This document shows positions 1-7,952 of a stretch of DNA of 64,000 bases, one piece after another (position 1 is the stretch's first letter; each line of letters starts with the position of its first letter). The stretch comes from JAJNBA01 sp035512775. GTDB taxonomy: Bacteria > Actinomycetota > UBA4738 > HRBIN12. Where the stretch lies: positions 4,372-68,371 of the forward strand of contig DATKDI010000006.1 of the NCBI GenBank assembly GCA_035512775.1, given 5' to 3'. The notes below the pieces were generated by a model. That model was not told the DNA's origin. It was given only the letters and a program-made list of their open reading frames with translations, and ran no database searches. A program made the position numbers and the translations under genes.

Positions 1-1873
1 GGGGGCGGCTCCAGTTCGTCACGGAGCCCCCCGGCACGTAACGGCTGCCGACCACCAGGTGGAACCGATCGCGAGCCGCGTCGAGCAGCGAGGCGAGCTC
101 GCCGGGATCGTGCGAGAGATCGGAATCCATCTCGACGATCAGGTCGTAGCCCCCCTCGAGCGCCCGATCGAATCCCTCTAGGTAGGCGCTCGCGAGCCCG
201 GACCTGCCCGGACGCTCCAGGAGGCGAAGTCGCGGCTCCCCCGCCATGAGCTCCCGCACGATGCCCGCTGTGCCGTCGGGCGATGAGTCGTCGACGACGA
301 GGGCCTCGACCCCCGGCAGCGCCAGCACACCGGTGACGACGTCGCGGATCGTCTTCGCCTCGTCGTAGGTGGGAAGGATCACCAAGGTTCTCGCGTCTGG
401 GTCGAGCGGCGCCGGTGCGGGACGCTCGTTCCGACGGCCCCGCGGCACCACCGCCATCCCGATCGCGAACACGAGCGACGCGATGGGGAGCCAGTCGCCC
501 CAGCGCACGTAGAGCGTTCGCTCGGTCGATGCGCGGATCGTCCTTCGGATCAGTGCGGGGTCGAACAGATCGGTCCGTTGAGACGTGCGACCGCTCGGAT
601 CGACGAACGCGCTGATCCCGGAGACGGCCGCATGCACCACCCATCGGCCGTTCTCGATCGCGCGGATCCTGGACATCTGCAGATGTTGCGCGGAGGCGGA
701 CGTCTCGTCGTACGCCGCGTTGTTCGTGAGGATGACCAGGAACTGTGCGCCCTGTCGTGCGAGCTCGCGGTCGAGGCCGGGGAAGCTGTTCTCGAAGCAG
801 ATCGGCGCCGCGAATCTCGGAAGCCCTGGGGCTTCCAGGGTGTGCACTCGCTCCCCCGGCGTGAGCTCGTACGCGATCTGCTCGAGCGCGGGGATCCAGC
901 CGACGACTGCTTTCCACGGGATGTATTCCCCGTACGGAACGAGGTGGGTCTTCCGATAGACGTCCACCACCGCTCCCCCGCCGTCGAAGACGACCGCTTG
1001 GTTGAACAGCGTCCCGTCGTCGCCCCCGGCGACGGTCCGGATGTCACGGCTCGTGGCTCCGGTGAGGACCGGCACCCCCACCTCGGCGACGGTGGCGCGG
1101 ACCTCCTCGAGGATCTCGAGGGACCCGGGGTCCAGCGCGCTCTCTCCCCACACGGCCAGATCGGGAGGCTCATCCTTCAATGTGCGGTGGAGGTCGAGAT
1201 TGAGCCTCGTCACCGCGATGTCACCCTCTTCCCTCGAGCCATGCCTGACGGCTTCGTCGAAGTCGACCTGGATCGCCGCGACGTCGATGGGTCGCCCGGT
1301 GGCGTCGGCGAACGGGATGACGATAGGCGAGAGAGCAACGAGAGCCGCGATCCCCACCCACCGAGCCCGGCGTGCGAGGGAGCGCTCCCGGGTGGTCGCC
1401 TCCGCGAGCAACGCCGCCGCGAACGCCACCACGAACGTGACACCGAACACGCCCGCGATCACGGCGAGGCGCACCGTGATCGTGTTCGGAACCTGTGACA
1501 CGCCGAGGGAGCCCCACGTGAACCCACCGAACGGCCAGAGTCCTCGGAGCCAGTCCATCGCCGTCCATACGGCGGCCGCACCGAGCGCGGTGAGCATGGG
1601 CCGGCCGGGTCTGCGGACGAGCGGGAACACGGCGCCGAACAGGGCGATCGACAAGGCGGTGAGCAGCGTCAACGCGCCCCACGCGAGCGAGCCGAAGAGC
1701 ATGATCCACGACAAAGTGATCCCGAACGCCACGAGTCCGTAGACGAGCCCGAGCAGGAACCCTTGGGTGGGGGTCGCGTGCCGCAGCGCGACGAGCAAGA
1801 TGGCGGGCGCGAGGAACGCGAGTGGCCAGGCCGCGACGGGCGGGAAGGCGAGCGAGGACAGTACGCCCCCCAT
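1..1873 (-). CDS. lnt-ppm1: Apolipoprotein N-acyltransferase fused to polyprenol-phosphate mannosyltransferase (Lnt–Ppm1), 3' end outside window
   Basis: The minus-strand frame is open without interruption to base 1. The first part (about 1873–430) has several hydrophobic helices and then a nitrilase-type domain, with the Glu in AVWGESALD, the Lys in DVYRKTHLVPYGEY and the Cys in APICFENSFPG. This is apolipoprotein N-acyltransferase, which adds the third acyl chain to lipoproteins. The second part (about 395–1) is a GT2 glycosyltransferase: ILPTYDEA, VVDDSSPDGTA, EMDSDLSHDP and VVGSRYVPGG match polyprenol-phosphate-mannose synthase. Fusion of the two is known in mycobacterial Ppm1. The only in-frame ATG is at 1873, which slightly shortens the first helix and has no obvious Shine-Dalgarno; in-frame CTG codons lie upstream. 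It follows the DUF4193 gene by 38 nt. Confidence 0.9.
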   Translation of the reverse strand, partial: MGGVLSSLAFPPVAAWPLAFLAPAILLVALRHATPTQGFLLGLVYGLVAFGITLSWIMLFGSLAWGALTLLTALSIALFGAVFPLVRRPGRPMLTALGAAAVWTAMDWLRGLWPFGGFTWGSLGVSQVPNTITVRLAVIAGVFGVTFVVAFAAALLAEATTRERSLARRARWVGIAALVALSPIVIPFADATGRPIDVAAIQVDFDEAVRHGSREEGDIAVTRLNLDLHRTLKDEPPDLAVWGESALDPGSLEILEEVRATVAEVGVPVLTGATSRDIRTVAGGDDGTLFNQAVVFDGGGAVVDVYRKTHLVPYGEYIPWKAVVGWIPALEQIAYELTPGERVHTLEAPGLPRFAAPICFENSFPGLDRELARQGAQFLVILTNNAAYDETSASAQHLQMSRIRAIENGRWVVHAAVSGISAFVDPSGRTSQRTDLFDPALIRRTIRASTERTLYVRWGDWLPIASLVFAIGMAVVPRGRRNERPAPAPLDPDARTLVILPTYDEAKTIRDVVTGVLALPGVEALVVDDSSPDGTAGIVRELMAGEPRLRLLERPGRSGLASAYLEGFDRALEGGYDLIVEMDSDLSHDPGELASLLDAARDRFHLVVGSRYVPGGSVTNWSRP

Positions 1874-1911
1874 CAGGGACAGGGCGAACGCGACCGGCAG
1901 CCGGTCCTGGG

Positions 1912-2283
1912 TCAGGCGCAGTCGCGGCAGAACATCCGCCGTTTGTCCGCGAGCTGACTGCGATGTTTCACGAGATAGCAGTTCTTGCAGACGAACTCGG
2001 TCGACTGGATGGGGACCACGCGAGTCTCGATCGGCTCGAGCCGGTCGTCCGCTTTCGTCGTCGCGGCGACGGCAACCACCGGTTCCTCCTCGTCGGCGTC
2101 GTCCTCGTCGTCACGAGCCTCTTGCTTCTCGAGGACCTCGTGGATCGACTCGACGTCGGCGACCGCAGGTTCCGCGGGGGTGGCCGCGGCATCCGCCAGG
2201 TCCTCTTCGGTCGGCTCGAGGTTGTCGAGATCCTCCTCGGCCGCGACGTCCTCGTCCTCGCGCTCTTCCGTGCGCTCTACCAC
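1912..2283 (-). CDS. DUF4193 family protein with C-terminal Cys4 motif
   Basis: This is a 123-residue acidic protein. Its N-terminal two thirds are rich in Glu, Asp and Ala and look disordered. The C-terminus has FVCKNCYLVKHRSQLAD followed by FCRDCA, two CxxC pairs that should bind zinc. That ending matches the DUF4193 family found across actinobacteria, for example beside sigma-factor and dUTPase genes in mycobacteria; no function is established. Start is GTG, chosen because a GGAGGAG ribosome site lies about 5 nt upstream. The lnt–ppm1 frame opens 38 nt downstream, so the two may be cotranscribed. Confidence 0.8.
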   Translation of the reverse strand: MVERTEEREDEDVAAEEDLDNLEPTEEDLADAAATPAEPAVADVESIHEVLEKQEARDDEDDADEEEPVVAVAATTKADDRLEPIETRVVPIQSTEFVCKNCYLVKHRSQLADKRRMFCRDCA

Positions 2284-2628
2284 CTGCTCCTCCGGGTTCG
2301 GTCCTCGATCCGGCCGCGGATTCTAGCGTCCGCTCCTCCTCTTGCCTTGGTACTTGCCTCGGCACTCGCCTTGGAGCGCCCCATCGGCGCTCGCCATGGA
2401 AGTGCGCTGGGGAGGCACAGGATGTTCCCCGGCAGCGGAAGATGGAACGCGAGAGCCCGAGAGACCTTTGGGGCCGCGACGCCGGGGCGCCGCGTTCTCT
2501 ACTCAGCCTCTCGGGCTCCGCATGCGTCTCCGCCGGGGCGGTGACGCAGGCAGGACGTTACCGAGCGAGGCTCGGGAGGACAACCCGAAACCCCAGAAAC
2601 AGTGCCAAGAACATCGGAGGCGGGCTCG
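2284..2628. other. Intergenic gap, no convincing gene
   Basis: These 345 bases lie between the amidohydrolase stop and the DUF4193 start, both on the minus strand. I see no RNA gene and no ORF with recognisable content. A 35-codon minus-strand ORF from about 2385 ends inside the DUF4193 start region but resembles nothing I know. At 2341–2376 there are three imperfect 12-base units beginning CTTGCCTTGGTA. The DUF4193 promoter is presumably here but I cannot place it. Confidence 0.5.
2341..2376. repeat. Three tandem imperfect 12-bp units
   Basis: Units at 2341–2352, 2353–2364 and 2365–2376 read CTTGCCTTGGTA, CTTGCCTCGGCA and CTCGCCTTGGAG. They lie about 60–95 bp upstream of the DUF4193 start and could be a protein-binding array or slippage remnants. 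No function is shown by the sequence. Confidence 0.45.
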
Positions 2629-4128
2629 TCAGGCCCGGTAGACCTCGCGGCCGACGGAAACCGTGAGTACGGGCCGGAGGCCTTCCAGGGACGGTACCTC
2701 GAGGGGGTCATCGTCGTACGCGGCGAAATCGGCGTGCCGTCCCGGTTCGAGTGCCCCCTTCTTGCCATCCTGGTGTCCCAAGCGGGCGCTCCCTACCCGG
2801 TGGAGCTTCAGGGCCTCGAGCCTCGTCAGGCGCTGCGAGGGTTCGTGGTGGCCTTCGAGTGCCGCGATCGCGAGCATCGGATCGAGCGGCGTCACCGGCG
2901 AGTCGGAGCCGACGCCGACCTCGATGCCGCGGTCGAGCATCGTGCGGATCGGGTGAGCGGCCATCGCGCGTGCAGGACCGAGCCGCTCCTCGTACATGCC
3001 GCCACCGTGTCCCCAGAGTCTGTCGAATGCGGGCTGCACGGAGACGGCCAGTCCGAGCATCGCGGTCCGCTCGATCTGGTCGGCGGACGGGAGGACGAAG
3101 TGCTCGATCCGATGACGCCGGGCGCGGAAGTGTCGCCGCTCCCGCGAGTCGAGAGCGACGTAGACGCGTTCCCAGGTCTGGAGGACCTGCTCGATGGCCC
3201 GGTCCCCGATCGCGTGGACACCCACCTGGAGCCCGGCGTTGTGACCGGCATGGAAGAACTCGGCGAGCGAGTCGTCGGCGTGATACAGCTCGCCCTGTTC
3301 CGAGCTGTCTTCGTACGGGTGCGCGAACGCGGCGGTCCTCGCCCCGATCGAACCGTCGACGGGAAGATCACCCCCGATCGCGAGGAAACCTCGCTCCATC
3401 GCCTCGGGGAGCGACATCGAGGCGGGAACCGGAGAGACGTCGACCGGGAGTCGCCCTCGATGTCCGACAAGGACGTCGAGGTCCGACACGTCGAGTGACA
3501 TCTCGTGGACCGCCGTCACGCCTCGGGAGGCCGCGAGGCCTGCCGCCTCCAGCTGGAACTCCTCGATGCGCTGGCGCTCGTACGACGACCCCACCCAGGC
3601 CGAGACCCGCCGGTTCGCCTCCTTCGTGAGGCGGCCCGTCGGCCGACCGTCCTCGCCCACCTCGACCCCTTCCGCGTCCGTGAGGTCGAGGGCGGTGAAC
3701 ACCTCCGCGCTCACCACCGAGATGTGTCCGTCCGTCCGCGTCAGGACGACGGGAAGTGAGGTCAGCGCGTCCAGTTCGGCACCCGTCGGCAGGTCCGGCC
3801 GATCCCAGCCCGACTCGTCGAAGCCCTCCAGGTGGACTGGGGACGTACCTGCGGCCGATCGCTCCGCGACGAGACCGAGCAGGTCCTCCTTCGACGTCGA
3901 TCCCCTGACGTCTTCGTTCGTGAGCGACCGCCCGGTCGCGGTGAGATGGACGTGACTGTCGATGAAGCCCGGGACGATGGTGGTTCCGGGAAGCTCGATC
4001 GTGAGGTCCGCCTCCGGGGGGTCGCCGGTGCCCACGCGCTGGATGTGGCGTTCGTCCACGAGGAGCCACTCCCCCATCGTCGGGTGGGAGAGCGTGATGA
4101 CACGGGATGCGCGGTAAAGGGTTCTCAC
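2629..4128 (-). CDS. Amidohydrolase family protein (YtcJ-like)
   Basis: This is a 499-residue metal-dependent hydrolase. The N-terminal beta-sandwich strand leads to the metal motif IDSHVHLTATG (His59 and His61). Later come GVHAIGDRAIEQV, HRIEHFVLPS and GVGSDSPVTPLDP, the usual remaining metal and catalytic positions of YtcJ/LAF3-type amidohydrolases. The C-terminus ends in the typical GRHADFAAYDDDP closing sandwich. Substrate cannot be inferred; relatives act on N-substituted amides or formamides. The start is GTG, and its bases overlap the TGA of the upstream reverse-transcriptase-like gene (GTGA), so the pair is probably translationally coupled. No signal peptide is seen. Confidence 0.85.
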   Translation of the reverse strand: MRTLYRASRVITLSHPTMGEWLLVDERHIQRVGTGDPPEADLTIELPGTTIVPGFIDSHVHLTATGRSLTNEDVRGSTSKEDLLGLVAERSAAGTSPVHLEGFDESGWDRPDLPTGAELDALTSLPVVLTRTDGHISVVSAEVFTALDLTDAEGVEVGEDGRPTGRLTKEANRRVSAWVGSSYERQRIEEFQLEAAGLAASRGVTAVHEMSLDVSDLDVLVGHRGRLPVDVSPVPASMSLPEAMERGFLAIGGDLPVDGSIGARTAAFAHPYEDSSEQGELYHADDSLAEFFHAGHNAGLQVGVHAIGDRAIEQVLQTWERVYVALDSRERRHFRARRHRIEHFVLPSADQIERTAMLGLAVSVQPAFDRLWGHGGGMYEERLGPARAMAAHPIRTMLDRGIEVGVGSDSPVTPLDPMLAIAALEGHHEPSQRLTRLEALKLHRVGSARLGHQDGKKGALEPGRHADFAAYDDDPLEVPSLEGLRPVLTVSVGREVYRA

Positions 4129-4844
4129 GGAGCCGCGATGATAGAGGAGTCTTGCTCGCCGAGCGCGACGGCTCGAGCCTCGTCGATGTCGGCGACGGGT
4201 CGTGTCTTCCCTTCATGGAGCGAGAGACCCATCCTTCCCGTGACGTCGTCGAGGGCGCAGAGTGCGCGCCGGATCTCGGGGCGTGCGCCCCACAGCACCA
4301 CGTCGTCCACCCATCGCACGTGCCGGGCGCCCGTGCTCCGGACGGCGCGATCCAGCTCGCCCAGGACGGCGTTGGCCAGGACCGCAGAGGGATCCGGACC
4401 GATCGGGAGGCCGCGCACGCCGCGTTCTTGGAGGCGGCGGAGGAAGGTGACGGCGTGCGCCGCCTCCGGCCCCAGGAGCGAGGCGATCGTGTCGGGCGAG
4501 ATCGAGCCGTAGCAATCCCGGATGTCGGCCACGGCGAACGCCGTGCCCGGGGGCGCCGCGCGGAGGACCCTCCGCAACGTCTTTCGCCAGGCGGCCCGGG
4601 CAGGTGCCCAGGGAGCAAGGATCGGTCCGTCCGCGGCCAGCCGTGTCCGGATCGCGAACGCCTCGGGGCCGAGCGCTCGCTCGATCCGGCCGGCGAGCGG
4701 ACGCACGGCCTGCCGATACTCGGCCTCGCCGGCCGGATCGAGCCGGGTGAGCCATCGGATGCCGCCTCCGGGCTTCGGCACCGGCTCGAAGCGAGGGCCC
4801 GTGTCGTCGGTCCTCGCCGGCGGCCCCGGCGAACGTCGGTCCAA
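4125..4844 (-). CDS. Compact reverse-transcriptase-like protein (palm domain with VDD active site)
   Basis: This 239-residue protein has ordered reverse-transcriptase signatures. A fingers-type opening PVPKPGGGIRWLTRL lies near residues 21–35. Motif A is FAVADIRDCYGSI (Asp107). Motif B is GLPIGPDPSAVLANAVLGELD (about 145–165). Motif C is RWVDDVVLWG (Asp180 and Asp181), a WVDD variant of YADD. A motif-D-like GLSLHEGKTR follows at 206–215. No thumb, maturase, endonuclease or protease domain follows, so it is much shorter than group II intron proteins or most retron RTs. Start is TTG, picked because GAGGAGG lies upstream. Its TGA overlaps the amidohydrolase GTG. It is divergent from an Lrp-type regulator. 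All catalytic Asp positions are present, so activity is plausible; biological role unknown. Confidence 0.75.
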   Translation of the reverse strand: MDRRSPGPPARTDDTGPRFEPVPKPGGGIRWLTRLDPAGEAEYRQAVRPLAGRIERALGPEAFAIRTRLAADGPILAPWAPARAAWRKTLRRVLRAAPPGTAFAVADIRDCYGSISPDTIASLLGPEAAHAVTFLRRLQERGVRGLPIGPDPSAVLANAVLGELDRAVRSTGARHVRWVDDVVLWGARPEIRRALCALDDVTGRMGLSLHEGKTRPVADIDEARAVALGEQDSSIIAAP

Positions 4845-4854
4845 ACGAACGAGA

Positions 4855-4881
4855 CCTCCTCACGGGGGAACCGGGAGGAGG
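4855..4881 (-). promoter_or_regulatory. Inverted repeat that can mask the RT-gene ribosome-binding site
   Basis: CCTCCTC (4855–4861, read on the plus strand) and GAGGAGG (4875–4881) are complementary across 13 bases. In the minus-strand mRNA the arm nearest the TTG start is the GAGGAGG Shine-Dalgarno itself, so the 7-bp hairpin would sequester it. This is inferred from complementarity only. Confidence 0.4.
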
Positions 4882-4972
4882 AGACGGCGACCCTACCGTC
4901 ACCCGGTCGTTCCGAGCAATGGGCCGTTCCGGGGATATCTCCCTCCCCCGCACCGTGTGGGAGCATGCTCGC

Positions 4973-5416
4973 GTGCTGGATGCACGCGATCTCGCGATCC
5001 TCACCGCCCTGCAGGACGACGCGCGAGCAACCTACGCCGACGTGGGCTCGAAGGTAGGACTGTCGGCCTCCGCGGTGCACGATCGCGTCCGGAAGCTCGA
5101 GCAACAGGGGATCATCCGCGGCTACCGCGCGGTCCTGGACGCGGAGGCGATCGGCCTCTTCGTGACCGCCCTGATCGCGGTCACCCCGCTGGACCCCCAT
5201 CAGCCGGACGACCTCCCGGCCCGCGTCCGCAAGCTCCCGGAGGTCGAGGACTGCTACTCGGTCGCGGGTGAGGCGAATTACGTGCTCAAGGTCCGGACGA
5301 GGACGACCGGCGACCTCGAAGACCTGATCAGGCGACTCCGCGAGAAAGCGGGAGTCACCACGAATACCACCATCGCCCTGTCGACCCCTTTCGAGGGCCG
5401 CCCGCTGCCGACCTGA
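4973..5416 (+). CDS. Lrp/AsnC family transcriptional regulator
   Basis: This is a 147-residue protein with the classic layout. An N-terminal winged helix carries LDARDLAILTALQDDARATY, then GLSASAVHDRVRKLEQQGIIRGYRAVLD. A C-terminal RAM/AsnC effector domain has FVTALIAV, VEDCYSVAGEANYVLKVRT and the closing TTIALSTPF. Lrp-type proteins sense amino acids or related metabolites and bind DNA as dimers or octamers. I chose GTG 4973 because family members begin directly at LDxxDxxIL; the frame is open 54 nt further upstream. It is divergent from the RT–amidohydrolase pair (128-nt shared upstream region), so it may regulate them, which is inference. Confidence 0.85.
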   Translation: MLDARDLAILTALQDDARATYADVGSKVGLSASAVHDRVRKLEQQGIIRGYRAVLDAEAIGLFVTALIAVTPLDPHQPDDLPARVRKLPEVEDCYSVAGEANYVLKVRTRTTGDLEDLIRRLREKAGVTTNTTIALSTPFEGRPLPT

Positions 5417-5496
5417 TCGAGGGGTCCCATCTTCCCCGTTCGAAGTCTCATAATGGTCCGATCACCGGTCTCCCGATGAACGGATGAGAGGTTCCC

Positions 5497-7911
5497 ATGC
5501 CGAGCGATCTGGACACCCAGCCGAAGTATCGCTTCGAGTTCACGAGCCGACCGAAGGAATCCGAGCGCGAGTATCGGACGCCCGCCCACTTCTGGGACCG
5601 GATCCGTCTGCTGGTCTTCCTCCTCGGCGCGTTCCTCGTGCTCGTCCTCGCCGGCGTGTCGGCGAACGACATGTCGTTCCGCAGCGCGCTCCAAGATCAG
5701 GTGGGCAAGCGGTGGTGGCTCCTCGCCCTCGCGGCGATCGAGGTGCTCCGCCAGCTCCACTACTACCTGCAGGAGCAGTCGAAGGGCTACTACCGCTTCT
5801 GGCGGAAGCTGCTCGACCGGGAGGAAGAAGCGCTCGGCAGGATCAACCCGTTCGTTCGGTTCCGGCTGGGGCGGCTCGCGCGACTCCTCGTGTTCGGCTG
5901 GATCTTCGGGGCGATCATCGCAGCGTTCATCAGCACCCCGGGAGATCAGGTCAATGCCCTGGAGGCGTGGTTCCGGCTCCCCGGCATCATCAAGCAGACG
6001 TTCGGTCAGATCGTCTACTTCCTCTTCATCATGTCGTTCGGGATCGTGCAGATCGGCGGGATCTTCTGGTTCATGTCGAGGGGCGGCACCGAGGTCTACA
6101 TGCCCGACGACATCGACACGCGGTTCTCCGACGTGAAGGGGCAGGACGCCGTCCTCGAACGAGTGAAGGAGAACATCATCTTCCTGGAGGACCCGGAGGC
6201 GATCGAGAAGCGCGGCGGGTACGTCCCCGGCGGCCTGCTGCTCTGGGGGCCGCCTGGGACGGGCAAGACGCTGATGGCCCAGGCGGTCGCCGGCGAGACG
6301 GCCAAACCGTTCGTCTTCGTCGAGCCCGGTGCCTTCATCAACATGTTCATGGGCGTTGGCATCCTGAAGGTCAAGTCCCTGTATCGGAAGCTCCGCAAGC
6401 TCGCGACGCGCTACGGGGGCGTGATCGTGTTCATCGACGAAGCTGACTCCCTCGGCAACCGCGGCAACGCGGGTCCTCAGGGCGGCTGGGCGATGAACCC
6501 CGCGGTGACGCCGTGGACCAACGAGTTGACCTGCAACGGGATGGGCTACGTCTCCGACGGGGGCCGCAACACGGTCTTCGAGCTGTCGCCACCCTTCGGC
6601 GGCGGTCAGACCGAGCGCATCCTCATGGGAGGTATGGGCGGGGGCGGCATGGGGACGCTGCAGGCGCTCCTGTCCGAGATGGACGGCTTGAAGAAGCCGC
6701 GAGGCCTGACGAACCGTCTCCGGAGGCTCCTCGGGATGAAGCCGAAGCCCCCGCCGCGGTACCGCATCCTTCACATCTTCGCGACGAACCAGCCGCACGT
6801 GCTCGACGAGGCGATGCTCCGCCCCGGACGGATCGACCGGAAGTTCAAGGTCGGATACCCCCAGCTGGAAGGCCGCGTCGCCACGTACCGCTACTACTTC
6901 GACAAGGTGAACCACGGGCTCAGCGACGAGGAGATCACGAAGCTCGCGACGATCACGCCGTACGCGGGCGGGGCCGACATGAAGGACATCGTGAACGAGT
7001 CCCTCGTGATCGCCATCCGCGACGGCCGCGATCGGGTTGGCTGGACGGACGTCGTGAAGGCCAAGCACGTGAAGCAGCATGGGCTCCCCGACGACCACGA
7101 GTACATCGAGCGGGAGCGCCACGCGGTTGCCGTGCACGAGGCGTGTCACGCGGTCGCCGCCTATCACCTCCGCAAGCACATGACGATCGACCTCGCGACG
7201 ATCGAGCGCCGGGGTGACGTCGGTGGATTCGTGTCCTCGATCCCGCCGGAGGATCAGTTCGTCCAATGGCGCTCAGAGCGCGAGATCGACGTGATCACGT
7301 TCCTCGCGTCGCTGGCCGGCGAGCGGCTCTTCTTCGACGGCGACCACTCCACCGGTGTGGGCGGGGACATGCGCGGAGCCACCGCGCTCACGACGCAGAT
7401 GCTGGCGTACTTCGCGATGGGAGAGACCATCGCCTCCCGGTCGGTGACGCTGGCCGGTCTCCGAGGACCGGTGCAGCCCGCGGAGACCGGTGCCGACCGC
7501 TCGCTGTTCGACACGGAGTTCGGCAAGTCGGTCGAGGCCAAACTGCGGGAGCTCTACGACAGGACGATAGCTCTTCTCGAGGCACACCGAGACGACGTCC
7601 TCACCGTCGCGCACGCCCTGGAGACGTACAAGACGATCACCGGAGACGACGTCGAAGCCATCATCGAGGAACGCCAGGGCCCGAACATCGACGGGCGGCG
7701 CTATCACGACTCGCGATTCCTGGAGGAGCTCGAGACCTATCACGACGCGTGTGCTGCGGCACACCTCCAACATGGCGGTGTCGAAGGCACGATCCCGATC
7801 CCCGTGCCGCCGCCGCCGATCGGGGCGCTCGTCGGGGTCCAGCTCGGATCGGGGAACGGCCGGAGCGAGCAGCGCCAACGCATCGGTGGTACGGAACCCA
7901 GCGAAGAGTGA
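5497..7911 (+). CDS. FtsH-like membrane AAA+ metalloprotease with large insertion
   Basis: This 804-residue protein has four predicted membrane helices (about 37–55, 73–90, 128–146 and 170–194), where classical FtsH has two. The AAA module has Walker A GPPGTGKT (251–258), the pore loop FINMFMGVG, Walker B VIVFIDEAD (309–317) and the second region of homology FATNQPHVLDEAMLRPGRIDRKF. The protease part has HEACH (547–551), the HExxH zinc site, and a distal Asp (about 623) in STGVGGDM. Between Walker B and LLSEMDG is a Gly-rich insertion of roughly 60 residues absent from ordinary FtsH. Predicted role is ATP-driven degradation of membrane or cytosolic proteins. Start ATG follows GAGAGG; a possible -10, CATAAT, lies at 5449–5454. 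Confidence 0.85.
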   Translation: MPSDLDTQPKYRFEFTSRPKESEREYRTPAHFWDRIRLLVFLLGAFLVLVLAGVSANDMSFRSALQDQVGKRWWLLALAAIEVLRQLHYYLQEQSKGYYRFWRKLLDREEEALGRINPFVRFRLGRLARLLVFGWIFGAIIAAFISTPGDQVNALEAWFRLPGIIKQTFGQIVYFLFIMSFGIVQIGGIFWFMSRGGTEVYMPDDIDTRFSDVKGQDAVLERVKENIIFLEDPEAIEKRGGYVPGGLLLWGPPGTGKTLMAQAVAGETAKPFVFVEPGAFINMFMGVGILKVKSLYRKLRKLATRYGGVIVFIDEADSLGNRGNAGPQGGWAMNPAVTPWTNELTCNGMGYVSDGGRNTVFELSPPFGGGQTERILMGGMGGGGMGTLQALLSEMDGLKKPRGLTNRLRRLLGMKPKPPPRYRILHIFATNQPHVLDEAMLRPGRIDRKFKVGYPQLEGRVATYRYYFDKVNHGLSDEEITKLATITPYAGGADMKDIVNESLVIAIRDGRDRVGWTDVVKAKHVKQHGLPDDHEYIERERHAVAVHEACHAVAAYHLRKHMTIDLATIERRGDVGGFVSSIPPEDQFVQWRSEREIDVITFLASLAGERLFFDGDHSTGVGGDMRGATALTTQMLAYFAMGETIASRSVTLAGLRGPVQPAETGADRSLFDTEFGKSVEAKLRELYDRTIALLEAHRDDVLTVAHALETYKTITGDDVEAIIEERQGPNIDGRRYHDSRFLEELETYHDACAAAHLQHGGVEGTIPIPVPPPPIGALVGVQLGSGNGRSEQRQRIGGTEPSEE

Positions 7912-7940
7912 CCGAGGGCAGTTCGCTCGTTCCCCGCCGC

Positions 7941-7946
7941 TAGGAT
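7941..7946 (+). promoter_or_regulatory. -10 hexamer TAGGAT for leaderless cysS
   Basis: TAGGAT ends six bases before the cysS GTG at 7953. A start site 6–7 bases downstream of a -10 would coincide with the first base of the codon, predicting a leaderless mRNA. The same arrangement recurs at six other genes in the window. Confidence 0.6.
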
Positions 7947-7952
7947 TGGCGC

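Noticed and set aside
2300..2400. 35-codon minus-strand ORF (starting MGRSKASAEAS) before DUF4193
   Set aside because: It is short, has no supporting ribosome site or known family, and lies in the region with 12-bp repeats that create the apparent composition.
4845..4972. Retron-type ncRNA (msr/msd) beside the reverse-transcriptase-like gene
   Set aside because: Only a short 7-bp inverted repeat is visible and no pair of long stem-loops with flanking repeats; I cannot support an msd.
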